NCBI GenBank assembly: GCA_910583725.1
Contig: CAJTXZ010000029.1
Span: 1-28,680 of the forward strand
DNA: 28,680 nt
Reading direction: 5' to 3'
DNA from: an uncultured Vampirovibrio sp.
GTDB taxonomy: Bacteria > Cyanobacteriota > Vampirovibrionia > Gastranaerophilales > Gastranaerophilaceae
Within the stretch, counting starts at the first letter, position 1. Every line of letters starts with the position of its first letter. The notes under the pieces are model-generated. The model ran no database searches, was not told the origin of the DNA, and was given only the letters and a program-made list of their open reading frames with translations. A program made the position numbers and the translations under genes. This document shows, in pieces, positions 21,594 through 28,520 of the stretch.

Positions 21594-22556
21594 TTACTCC
21601 TTGTTAATTTTGTCAAATTCGCCGTTAGTTATATTTTGCACCTTTATCTGCACATCTTCAATAAGCTTTCTGTTTATGCCAAGCAAATCGGATATTATGG
21701 CAAGAAGGGCTGTTTGAAAACTGATTGTAATTAAAAGACCGCACAAAATTAAAGACTGAACATGGCCTGCGCCATCGCCAAGAAAGAAAAAATACAAATA
21801 TCTCATCCCAAGAGCAAGACCAAGGATAAGAAAAATTGACGCAAGCAGGGCAAAAAATCTGAAAGGATGATATATTATAAAAAACCTTATCATTGTTTTT
21901 GCAGAGCGGAAAATATAGTCAAAATTATTTTTGACAAGCCTTGAGGGTCTTAAATCATTATTAACATTAATCGGCACGCTTAAAATTGCTAGACCTTTTC
22001 TCTGCGCCTGAATGATTGATTCCATAGTGTATGTGTAGTTATCAAAAATATTAATTCTTTTTGCAGCTTCTCTATTAAATGCGCGAAAGCCGCTAGGCGC
22101 GTCAATAATATCCGCACCGGATAATTTTTTCATAACGAATGAGCCCAGTTTTTGGAGCATTTTTTTAAGCGGGGAAAAGTGTTTAATACTGTTTATGGGC
22201 CTTGCCCCAATAACAATATCTGCCTTATTTTCAAGGATTGGCTTTATGAGTTTTGGAATATCTTCAGCAGAATATTGATTATCGGCATCAAGATTTACAA
22301 TAATATCCGCACCAAGTTTTACGGAATTTTTTAAACCAGCATCAAAAGCGCGTGCAAGGCCAAGATTCTTTGAAAATTCAACTATATGATTAACGCCCGA
22401 TTTTTTTGCCACATCAACAGTTTTGTCGGTCGAACCATCATTTATGATTAGAATTTCAACCTCATCTATGCCATCAATATTTTTTGGAATTGCTTCAAGT
22501 GTTTTTGGAAGAGTTTCTTCTTCATTGAAGCAAGGTATTTGAATTATCAGCTTCAT
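21594..22556 (-). CDS. DPM1/GtrB-like family 2 glycosyltransferase
   Basis: The GT-A domain (about 1-215) has IPCFNEEETLP at the start, IINDGSTD, NLDADNQY with the metal-binding DAD, and DAPSGFRAF. Two C-terminal membrane spans follow (about 231-256 and 263-292), as in enzymes that load a sugar onto polyprenyl phosphate. It therefore probably makes a lipid-linked sugar donor for envelope glycans. The start is placed at ATG 22556 (MKLIIQIPC, 320 residues): the ATG at 22571 lies on the TATAAT of a minus-strand -10 box, and 22556 is only 7 bases beyond that box, which suggests a leaderless mRNA. Confidence 0.87.
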   Translation of the reverse strand: MKLIIQIPCFNEEETLPKTLEAIPKNIDGIDEVEILIINDGSTDKTVDVAKKSGVNHIVEFSKNLGLARAFDAGLKNSVKLGADIIVNLDADNQYSAEDIPKLIKPILENKADIVIGARPINSIKHFSPLKKMLQKLGSFVMKKLSGADIIDAPSGFRAFNREAAKRINIFDNYTYTMESIIQAQRKGLAILSVPINVNNDLRPSRLVKNNFDYIFRSAKTMIRFFIIYHPFRFFALLASIFLILGLALGMRYLYFFFLGDGAGHVQSLILCGLLITISFQTALLAIISDLLGINRKLIEDVQIKVQNITNGEFDKINKE

Positions 22557-22695
22557 AAAAAAATTATACACTAAACTACATTAAATGGGGGATAATTTTA
22601 AAATATACAAAAGTTTTGAAAATTATGGCCGAAAACATTTTTGTAAAAGAAAACTTTTATAACACACCATATAACTTTATTGTCATCCTTGTTAG

Positions 22696-22729
22696 AGCCA
22701 TAATGTTTTACATTAGGGCTTTTTATTTT
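22696..22729 (+). terminator. Intrinsic terminator without an obvious upstream gene
   Basis: AGCC (22696-22699) plus TAATGT pairs with ACATTA plus GGCT (ending 22720) across one A/G mismatch. The run TTTTATTTT follows on the plus strand. All annotated genes to its left for over 1 kb are on the minus strand, so it implies an unannotated plus-strand transcript starting after about 22572. Confidence 0.55.
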
Positions 22730-22895
22730 ATACTTTTTGAAATTATTATGGCTAATATCTTGTTTTTAGCAAACAGACATAAGCTTTAAAGTTTTTACAA
22801 TATTAATATATATCTAAATGCACTATATAAACCATGCCGGATTTTATAATATGTGATACCATTAAATGTTAAATAAACCATGGAATTTTGCAGTT

Positions 22896-22924
22896 TTGAC
22901 AAAAATAGATGCAGATTTGATAAT
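22896..22924 (+). promoter_or_regulatory. Strong predicted promoter of the Cys-rich protein gene
   Basis: TTGACA (22896-22901, consensus), a 17-bp spacer and GATAAT (22919-22924, five of six) make this one of the best promoters in the window. The predicted start near 22931 gives a leader of about 200 nt before the ATG at 23135. Confidence 0.55.
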
Positions 22925-23134
22925 TTTATTAAGTTTTGTAAATATGAATTTAATATCTGAAATGCTTATGCCACAAGGGTATTGAAAATTTTACAATAAT
23001 TTTTTAAAAAATATGTATATATTTTGTGCATATACTAGCAAAAAAAATTAATTTCATGTTTTGTATATAAGAAGAAAAACAAAGAGTGAAAAGTAAAAAT
23101 CCTCCAAAGGTAAACACGATTGGGAGACGCTAAA

Positions 23135-23518
23135 ATGAATAACAACATTAACAACTTCGGGTTTAATCCTGTAAATTTCGGAAACAGACCTGAAAAAGCA
23201 AAAAACGAAGATAATAATGCAGCTGAATGCAATTGTCCTAAATGCAGAGAGTGTGACGCAAAAGCTGCAGATGCACTTGCTGCCATAAACAAAACATTGG
23301 TAAAAACGCCATATAATTTTGACCCAAAAAATGTTGAGCAAGATGTTCAGGAATTTATGGATTTATACAATGAAGGTCTTGAAAAATGCTGTGATGAATG
23401 TCTTATCAACAATTTTGCAGGCAATTATTATCAAGAGCTTATAAATAACGGCGAAAGCCCTGAGCGCGCCGGCGAACTTGCATACATAGCTGCAAGCTGC
23501 CTTAATCCTAATATATAA
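23135..23518 (+). CDS. Small Cys-rich hypothetical protein
   Basis: The 127-residue protein starts with a low-complexity Asn-rich stretch (MNNNINNFGFNPVNFGNR), then a cysteine cluster CNCPKCREC (around 31-39) and later CCDEC (around 88-92), giving at least seven closely spaced cysteines suited to bind zinc or another metal. The remainder is helical and acidic. GGGAG lies 8 bases before the chosen ATG at 23135; a TTG further upstream is less likely. No signal peptide or known family is seen. The strong upstream promoter suggests high expression. A weak TTTAACA/TGTTAAA hairpin follows the stop. Confidence 0.6.
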   Translation: MNNNINNFGFNPVNFGNRPEKAKNEDNNAAECNCPKCRECDAKAADALAAINKTLVKTPYNFDPKNVEQDVQEFMDLYNEGLEKCCDECLINNFAGNYYQELINNGESPERAGELAYIAASCLNPNI

Positions 23519-23569
23519 ATTTAACATTTGTGTTAAAATTTATAGTTGAATAAATACGTTTTTTGTGTG

Positions 23570-23613
23570 AAAATTTTGCCTGTAAACTATATAAGTAGAG
23601 GCAAAATTTTTTT
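23570..23613 (+). terminator. Terminator/attenuator hairpin just upstream of the radical SAM gene
   Basis: Arms 23570-23581 and 23599-23610 are perfectly complementary over 12 bp (AAAATTTTGCCT/AGGCAAAATTTT), with a 17-base loop and a run of seven T. It ends only three bases before the ATG at 23617, so it would both stop read-through and bury the ribosome-binding region of the next gene. Confidence 0.6.
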
Positions 23614-23616
23614 AAT

Positions 23617-24240
23617 ATGCAAAACCTTGTTTATTTTTTATACGGGAAAACATATATCAATATTACAAATGCCTGCACAAATTCGTGCGCCTTCTGTCTT
23701 AGAAACGAAAAAGACGACGTTAAGGGCGCTTATATGTGGCTTGAAAATAAAAATGTATCTGCAGAAGATGTTATTAAGCAAATCGAAGAAAAAAAGGCTG
23801 ATATTAAGGATGAAATAGTATTTTGCGGATACGGCGAGCCGCTAGTAAAATATAATGAAGTGATTAAGGTTGCAAAATATATTAAAAAAAATCTGCCCAA
23901 TATAAAGATAAGAATTAATACAAACGGACACGGAAATTATATTGCAAAAAAGAATATTGTGCCTGATTTAGCCTCTGTTATTGATTCTATATCAATAAGC
24001 CTAAACGCACAGAATGAAAAACTTTATAATAATATTTCAAAACCCTCATTTGACGGCGCATATAACGCGATGCTTGATTTTGCGGCTGAGTGCATAAAAA
24101 ATAATAAAGATACAACTTTAAGCATTGTATCGGGCTATAAGACAGATTTATATCCTATTGATATTGAGGCATGCGAAAAAATTGCCATCGAAATGGGAGC
24201 AAAATTCAGAGTAAGAGAATGGATAGAGAACGGATATTAA
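23617..24240 (+). CDS. Radical SAM protein (TatD-linked type)
   Basis: The 207-residue protein has the radical SAM cluster motif CTNSCAFC with Cys20, Cys24 and Cys27, preceded by KTYINITNA as in the small radical SAM proteins that occur beside tatD nucleases. A glycine motif VFCGYGEP near residue 68-75 and INTNGHGNYI near 100 complete the SAM-binding half barrel. The substrate is unknown. It is compact for the superfamily, consistent with a partial TIM barrel. No tatD gene is visible next to it here. There is no clear ribosome site because a 12-bp hairpin ends three bases before the ATG. Confidence 0.82.
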   Translation: MQNLVYFLYGKTYINITNACTNSCAFCLRNEKDDVKGAYMWLENKNVSAEDVIKQIEEKKADIKDEIVFCGYGEPLVKYNEVIKVAKYIKKNLPNIKIRINTNGHGNYIAKKNIVPDLASVIDSISISLNAQNEKLYNNISKPSFDGAYNAMLDFAAECIKNNKDTTLSIVSGYKTDLYPIDIEACEKIAIEMGAKFRVREWIENGY

Positions 24241-24252
24241 AAAGAGGATTTT

Positions 24253-24528
24253 ATGGAAGTCACTAGAGTTTCATCACTTGAAAAAAGACAAGTTCATAAA
24301 GATATAATGAACTTGCCCTTACAGCATGATAAGGCTGTTGATGAAGAATTATTAAGACTTTATGATTCATTTCAAAAAAGTGACATTGATTTTGCAAGGG
24401 TTGATACTTTTGTAAAAAATAATGAAGCTCAAACCATTACAAGCGCAGTAAAGCAAACCACCAAAGCAAGCAAAAAGCTACCAGGAATATTAAGCAGTAT
24501 TAAAAACATACTTAAAATAACTAAATAA
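24253..24528 (+). CDS. Small helical hypothetical protein
   Basis: The 91-residue charged protein is probably mostly helical, with a Lys-rich C-terminal amphipathic helix (LPGILSSIKNILKITK) that could touch membranes. AGAGGA lies at good spacing before the ATG. It is squeezed between the radical SAM gene (12 bp upstream) and the acyl-CoA synthetase (15 bp downstream), so all three appear to form one operon. No family is recognised. Confidence 0.6.
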   Translation: MEVTRVSSLEKRQVHKDIMNLPLQHDKAVDEELLRLYDSFQKSDIDFARVDTFVKNNEAQTITSAVKQTTKASKKLPGILSSIKNILKITK

Positions 24529-24543
24529 AGGAAAGGTCTAAAA

Positions 24544-26712
24544 ATGAACGTACTGGACAAAATTATGAAACCAAAATCAGTTGCCGTTATTGGCGCTTCT
24601 ACAAAGCCAAAAACAATCGGCTCTGAAATTATGCAAAGATTAAGAGATTATAAATTCAATGGCAATATTTACCCTGTAAACCCGAAAGGCGGTATGATAG
24701 AAGGCTTTCAGGCTTATACTTCAATCCTTGAAGTGCCCGGAGAGGTTGATTTAGCGGTTATTGTTGTAAATGCAAAATTCGTTCTTCAAACAATTGATGA
24801 TTGCCATAAAAAAGGTATAAAAGGGCTTTGTATTATCACTGCAGGCTTTAAAGAAACCGGAAAAGAAGGTGCCGAGCTTGAAAAAGCACTTCTTAATAAG
24901 GTTAAAGAATATGGCATGAGAGTTGTCGGGCCAAATTGCCTTGGCGTATTGAATACCAATCCTAGCGTTATGATGGATGCGACATTTGCCGAATCTCTTC
25001 CTGTTCAGGGCGATATCGGCTTTGTATCACAATCAGGCGCTCTTGGCGGCGGCATTTTAAATATCTTAAAAGACTTAAACCTTGGCTTTGCACAGTTTGT
25101 ATCAATCGGAAACCAGGCCGATATAAATGCTGAAACAATGCTTGAATACTGGGAAAACGATGATGATGTGAAGCAAATTTTATTATATATGGAATCAATC
25201 CAAAACCCTGCAAACTTTAGAAAATTAGCTTCAAGGATTACAAAGAAAAAACCTATTCTTGCCCTTAAAGCAGGCCGTTCAGCTGCAGGCGCAAGCGCTG
25301 CTTCATCTCACACAGGCTCACTGGCAGGTGCAGATAAGGCTGCAGCAGCTTTATTAAAACAATCAGGCGTTATACGTGAATTTTCACTTAAAAACCTTTT
25401 TGCAAACGCTAAAGCATTCTCAAACTGCCCCATTCCAAGGGGAAACAGGGTTGCAATTATTACAAACTCAGGCGGCCCGGGCATTATGGCAACTGATGCA
25501 ATTTGTGAAAACGGTATGCAGATGGCAAAAATCACTGATGAAACAAAGGAAAAATTAAGAAGCTTTCTGCCATCAGCTGCAAGTGTTAAAAACCCTATCG
25601 ATATGATAGCTTCAGCTCCGATTGAACATTACATTCAAACACTTGAAACAGTTATTGCTGATGAAAACGTTGATATGATCATGGTAATTTACTTGCCATT
25701 CCTTGGTTTGAAGGATATTGACGTTGCAAAAGCTTTAATGGAAATTAAGGCTAAAAATCCTCAAAAACCAATCGTTGGCGTATTTATGACAACAAGCGAT
25801 TTCTTTACTAATATTTCAAATATGAAGGTTAATATGCCATTCTATATGTACGCAGAAGAAGCAGCAGAAGCACTTTTAAGGCTTGACGAGCAGCGTCAGT
25901 GGATGGAAAAACCGGCTGGAAAAATTCCTTGTTTTGATGTAGATAAGGCCAAAGTTGAAAATATTATAAGAAAATCAATAAATGAAGGCAGGGACCAGCT
26001 TACAACCTTAGAATCAATTGATGTATTGCAGGCATACGGTATCAGGGCCTGCAAATACGGGCTTGCCGTGAATGAGGATGAGGCTGCAAACGTTGCAAAT
26101 AATATCGGCTATCCGGTTGTTATGAAAATGACCTCAAAAACAACATCACACAAGACAGATGTTGGCGGCGTTATTGTTAATATTCAGTCAGAAGAACAGC
26201 TTAGAAAAGAATACAAGGGTCTTATTTCAAGGCTGGAAGCTAAAAACCTTTTAGACGGGCTTGAAGGCGTTATTATTCAAGAGATGGTAAAAGGCAGCCG
26301 CGAGATGGTTTGCGGCATTGCAACAGACCCGCAATACGGCCCGATGATGATGTTTGGCCTTGGCGGCGTGTTTGTTGAGGTGATGAAGGATGTAACGTTC
26401 AGAATTGCACCTTTAACTGATAATGATGCCATCGATATGATTAAATCAGTTAAGGCATATAAGCTTTTAGAAGGCGCACGCGGCACAACACCGGCACAAA
26501 TAGAGCAAATTCAGGAAACTTTATTAAGATTATCCCAGCTTGTTTCTGATTTTGATTTTATTGATGAATTAGACATTAACCCGCTTCTAATCAGCGAAAA
26601 AACCGGCGAAGGCATTGCAGTTGACGGCAGAATAAAGGTTCGCCTTAATGAAGCAAAAATGGCTATAGGCGAAGGCTGCGCCTGCTGTGGTGCAAAAGCC
26701 TGCGGCTGCTAG
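24544..26712 (+). CDS. ADP-forming acyl/acetyl-CoA synthetase, fused alpha-beta, with Cys-rich tail
   Basis: The 722-residue protein is the fused form of ADP-forming acetate-CoA ligase, which makes ATP from acyl-CoA, ADP and phosphate during fermentation. It has the CoA-binding domain (about 5-130; VAVIGAST, GPNCLGVLN), succinyl-CoA-ligase-like domains (SQSGALGGGIL; SSHTGSLAG with His256, the expected phospho-histidine) and an ATP-grasp domain from about 485 (DVLQAYGIRA, GYPVVMKMTS, MMFGLGGVFVEV, LDINPLL). The last 11 residues are CACCGAKACGC (712-722), five cysteines not typical of the family. AAGGAAAGG precedes the ATG. A strong terminator follows. It likely supplies ATP by substrate-level phosphorylation. 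Confidence 0.92.
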   Translation: MNVLDKIMKPKSVAVIGASTKPKTIGSEIMQRLRDYKFNGNIYPVNPKGGMIEGFQAYTSILEVPGEVDLAVIVVNAKFVLQTIDDCHKKGIKGLCIITAGFKETGKEGAELEKALLNKVKEYGMRVVGPNCLGVLNTNPSVMMDATFAESLPVQGDIGFVSQSGALGGGILNILKDLNLGFAQFVSIGNQADINAETMLEYWENDDDVKQILLYMESIQNPANFRKLASRITKKKPILALKAGRSAAGASAASSHTGSLAGADKAAAALLKQSGVIREFSLKNLFANAKAFSNCPIPRGNRVAIITNSGGPGIMATDAICENGMQMAKITDETKEKLRSFLPSAASVKNPIDMIASAPIEHYIQTLETVIADENVDMIMVIYLPFLGLKDIDVAKALMEIKAKNPQKPIVGVFMTTSDFFTNISNMKVNMPFYMYAEEAAEALLRLDEQRQWMEKPAGKIPCFDVDKAKVENIIRKSINEGRDQLTTLESIDVLQAYGIRACKYGLAVNEDEAANVANNIGYPVVMKMTSKTTSHKTDVGGVIVNIQSEEQLRKEYKGLISRLEAKNLLDGLEGVIIQEMVKGSREMVCGIATDPQYGPMMMFGLGGVFVEVMKDVTFRIAPLTDNDAIDMIKSVKAYKLLEGARGTTPAQIEQIQETLLRLSQLVSDFDFIDELDINPLLISEKTGEGIAVDGRIKVRLNEAKMAIGEGCACCGAKACGC

Positions 26713-26730
26713 AATTTATTAGCATAATTT

Positions 26731-26760
26731 AAAAGCCTCCGGATTATCGGAGGCTTTTTT
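26731..26760 (+). terminator. Strong intrinsic terminator after the acyl-CoA synthetase
   Basis: Arms AAAAGCCTCCG (26731-26741) and CGGAGGCTTTT (26748-26758) pair perfectly over 11 bp with a six-base loop and a T-run. It lies 19 bp after the stop at 26712. Confidence 0.92.
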
Positions 26761-26934
26761 AGTAAACTATTTTACGGACGGGCTAAAGTGGGTTTTAGAC
26801 TTAAAGTTTCCTGAACGCATAGCATGTTTTACGACATTATGCAGAGTTTTATCACTTTAAGTATGTGCGCGCAATTGCAGAGCTTATGATGTTATTCTTT
26901 GCAAATAAGCGGGTGTGTACCTGTCAGAATGGGA

Positions 26935-27225
26935 TTATTCTTCATATTCTACTTCAAGGCGCTGACCTTTTTTGAGCCTGATTTTAACAACTTCTGCGCC
27001 TTTATCTTCATTTGAAACAAACATGGAACCTTCACCATACAAAAGCCAGTTTAAATTTACATTAAATTTGTCGTGGAGGATTTCCATTGTTTTTTGCGTT
27101 AGGGAATTTTTGCCAGTTATCATATGGCTTAATTGCTGTCGCGACACGCCAAGTTCAGCAGCCAATTCTGTCTGATTTAGCCTAAGTTCTATTAATATTT
27201 TTTTTAAAGCTTGACAATATTTCAT
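26935..27225 (-). CDS. XRE-family HTH repressor
   Basis: The 96-residue protein has an N-terminal Cro/C1-type HTH (about 5-65; LNQTELAAELGVSRQQLSHM is the helix-turn-helix) with the end motif NVNLNWLLYGEGSMF, followed by a charged tail (VVKIRLKKGQRLEVEYEE). The minus-strand TATAAT near 27269-27274 is its likely -10. It is divergent from the small helical protein at 27379, the same layout as the XRE/coiled-coil pair at 2237-2779. The sequence GCGCTGT occurs twice in the shared upstream region (27278-27284 and 27330-27336), a possible binding site. Confidence 0.8.
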   Translation of the reverse strand: MKYCQALKKILIELRLNQTELAAELGVSRQQLSHMITGKNSLTQKTMEILHDKFNVNLNWLLYGEGSMFVSNEDKGAEVVKIRLKKGQRLEVEYEE

Positions 27226-27378
27226 ATTTTGGTAATAATAAATTTACATAAATAAAGTATTACTTAACATTATACAAGCGCTGTGACAAGTAAAAATTGC
27301 GCGTGTACATTTTTATGGTACCTTAACCTGCGCTGTAAATCAAAATATTTAGTTTTATTAAGGAAAGGAATACACCCC

Positions 27379-27555
27379 ATGGATATAAATAAAATTGTTG
27401 AAATTAAATTAAGTCAAATAGATGAAAATTTAAAGCAAATGCTTGAATTAATGCTTGAAATATATTCACTAAAAGACGCTGTTCAGCATTTATTGTTCTT
27501 AAAAGAGGAAGAAGAGCAAAAAGCAAATGCTAAAAACGGTGACATCACAAACTAA
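27379..27555 (+). CDS. Small helical (coiled-coil-like) protein
   Basis: The ATG at 27379 is chosen because AGGAAAGG lies about 10 bases upstream; the open frame extends further 5' but without a ribosome site and with a composition unlike the rest. The 58-residue product is one long amphipathic helix pair rich in Leu, Glu and Lys (LSQIDENLKQMLELMLEIYS). It resembles the proteins at 1379 and 2516 in size, helix content and divergent pairing with an XRE gene, but there is no clear sequence identity. The role is unknown. Confidence 0.55.
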   Translation: MDINKIVEIKLSQIDENLKQMLELMLEIYSLKDAVQHLLFLKEEEEQKANAKNGDITN

Positions 27556-27698
27556 ATATTAAGAAATTTTAAGCTAATTTTGTTTTAAATAATTAGCATA
27601 TTCACGGTATTCAAATAATGTTTAAAAAGTCTAAGCCGATAAAAACGCTGCAGGGAATATGGTTAAACCTATATACAGTGCTGTAAACGCCCAAAAAA

Positions 27699-27911
27699 TC
27701 ACTGTTTTTTAATTATTTGAAGTTCATACCCTAAAAAATCTAAAATTTCCTGCACAGTTTCAAACCTTATCCTCTTTCTTGAAAATAAGACGGAAAGACC
27801 GCTCGATGCTGGCATTTTGTAACCTGCGTCATTCATTTTTACGATAAGTTTTCTCATTGAAAGTCCGCACTTTAAGAGAATTATTTGTATTTCTTGTTTG
27901 ATATTCAACAT
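27699..27911 (-). CDS. Small HTH-like DNA-binding protein
   Basis: The 70-residue product from ATG 27911 (MLNIKQEIQIILLKCGLSMR) has the pattern of a compact Cro-like HTH: a first helix, LSMRKLIVKMNDAGY, a short loop, SGLSVLFSRKRI and FETVQEILDFLGYEL, as in phage and plasmid control proteins. A TTG at 27947 could extend it by 12 residues. It is divergent from the 51-residue ORF at 28019, and an inverted repeat lies between them. The HTH assignment is by pattern only. Confidence 0.65.
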   Translation of the reverse strand: MLNIKQEIQIILLKCGLSMRKLIVKMNDAGYKMPASSGLSVLFSRKRIRFETVQEILDFLGYELQIIKKQ

Positions 27912-27958
27912 TATAACAATGCTACCTTTATTTATATCAATTGACAATTTTATAAAAA

Positions 27959-28001
27959 TTTGCTATTCATGTTTTATTATTGCTATATAATAATTAGCAA
28001 A
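27959..28001. promoter_or_regulatory. Candidate operator/promoter between the HTH gene and the 51-residue ORF
   Basis: Inverted arms TTTGCTA (27959-27965) and TAGCAAA (27995-28001) flank a perfect plus-strand TATAAT (27986-27991). Placement over the promoter of the divergent small ORF suits repression by the neighbouring HTH protein. Confidence 0.4.
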
Positions 28002-28018
28002 TATTAAGGAGATTAAAT

Positions 28019-28174
28019 ATGCAAAAACACACAAAACCTGAAAATTGCCTGCAATTGCTGTTTAAACAGACAAATTATATCTTTAATAAAATCTGTCAGC
28101 TATTACCCAAGAGGGCAAACATTTCGCTTAGACAAATAAATAACAACGCAAACACAATATATAACGTTTTATAA
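28019..28174 (+). CDS. Small hypothetical protein (51 residues)
   Basis: ATG at 28019 is preceded by AAGGAG at 28006-28011 with 7-base spacing, a strong ribosome site, and by a TATAAT with flanking inverted repeat. The frame runs to TAA at 28172-28174. The product is basic and polar (QKHTKPENCLQLL at the start, LPKRANISLRQINNNAN near the end) with no membrane span. The short length makes the call uncertain, but the signals and the divergent HTH partner support it. Confidence 0.45.
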   Translation: MQKHTKPENCLQLLFKQTNYIFNKICQLLPKRANISLRQINNNANTIYNVL

Positions 28175-28357
28175 AAATTTTCCTGCAGAGCTGGAAAGAA
28201 CGGGCCATACATAAAAGTTCTGTAAATACGGCTCACACCAAAATGACAGGGTCACGATAGCGCAGTTTAAAACAATGAGCAAGCAGAAAACAAATAAAAT
28301 TCATAAAGCTGCACAAACCACAATCCAGCCTAAAAAGCCGACGTTTCTTTCTTTTTG

Positions 28358-28483
28358 GTTCGTTTTTCTTTCTTTGCGTATGGCGTTTGAATCAAAGAAA
28401 GCGTACCGGAGCCAAGGCTGGAGGACAGGCGATGAGCCTGACCGCAATGCCGTTTAAGGCGAGGAACAAGCAGAAAAACGAAC
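28358..28483. repeat. Structured intergenic repeat with 11-bp inverted ends
   Basis: The ends GTTCGTTTTTC (28358-28368) and GAAAAACGAAC (28473-28483) are perfectly complementary. A nested stem CTTTCTTTG/CAAAGAAAG lies near the left end. The core is GC-richer than the surroundings. The right part (GTTTAAGGCGAGGAACAAGC near 28452) has a relative just upstream near 28265-28290, so the region holds tandem related copies. The 60-codon open frame running through it has no gene-like composition and is not called. Confidence 0.5.
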
Positions 28484-28520
28484 AAATCAAGATTTAACGG
28501 AATTATTTAAGGAATAAGAT

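Larger units (their letters stand above)
22572..23134. other. 560-bp gene-poor AT-rich region
   Basis: No gene of convincing quality is seen. It contains a strong plus-strand terminator (22696-22729) with no obvious upstream plus-strand gene, a weak 54-codon hydrophobic frame (22625-22789, no ribosome site), and a near-consensus promoter at 22896-22924 that probably drives the gene at 23135 through a leader of about 200 nt. Confidence 0.4.

Noticed and set aside
22625..22789. 54-codon hydrophobic gene
   Set aside because: There is no ribosome site and it overlaps a terminator; it is mentioned as a finding but not called as a gene.
28275..28457. 60-codon plus-strand open frame
   Set aside because: It runs through a structured intergenic repeat with inverted ends. 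Composition is atypical, there is no clear ribosome site, and such repeats often give spurious frames.
28174..28520. CRISPR array
   Set aside because: Related segments occur near 28265 and 28452 but without regular spacing or repeat identity, and no cas genes are present.
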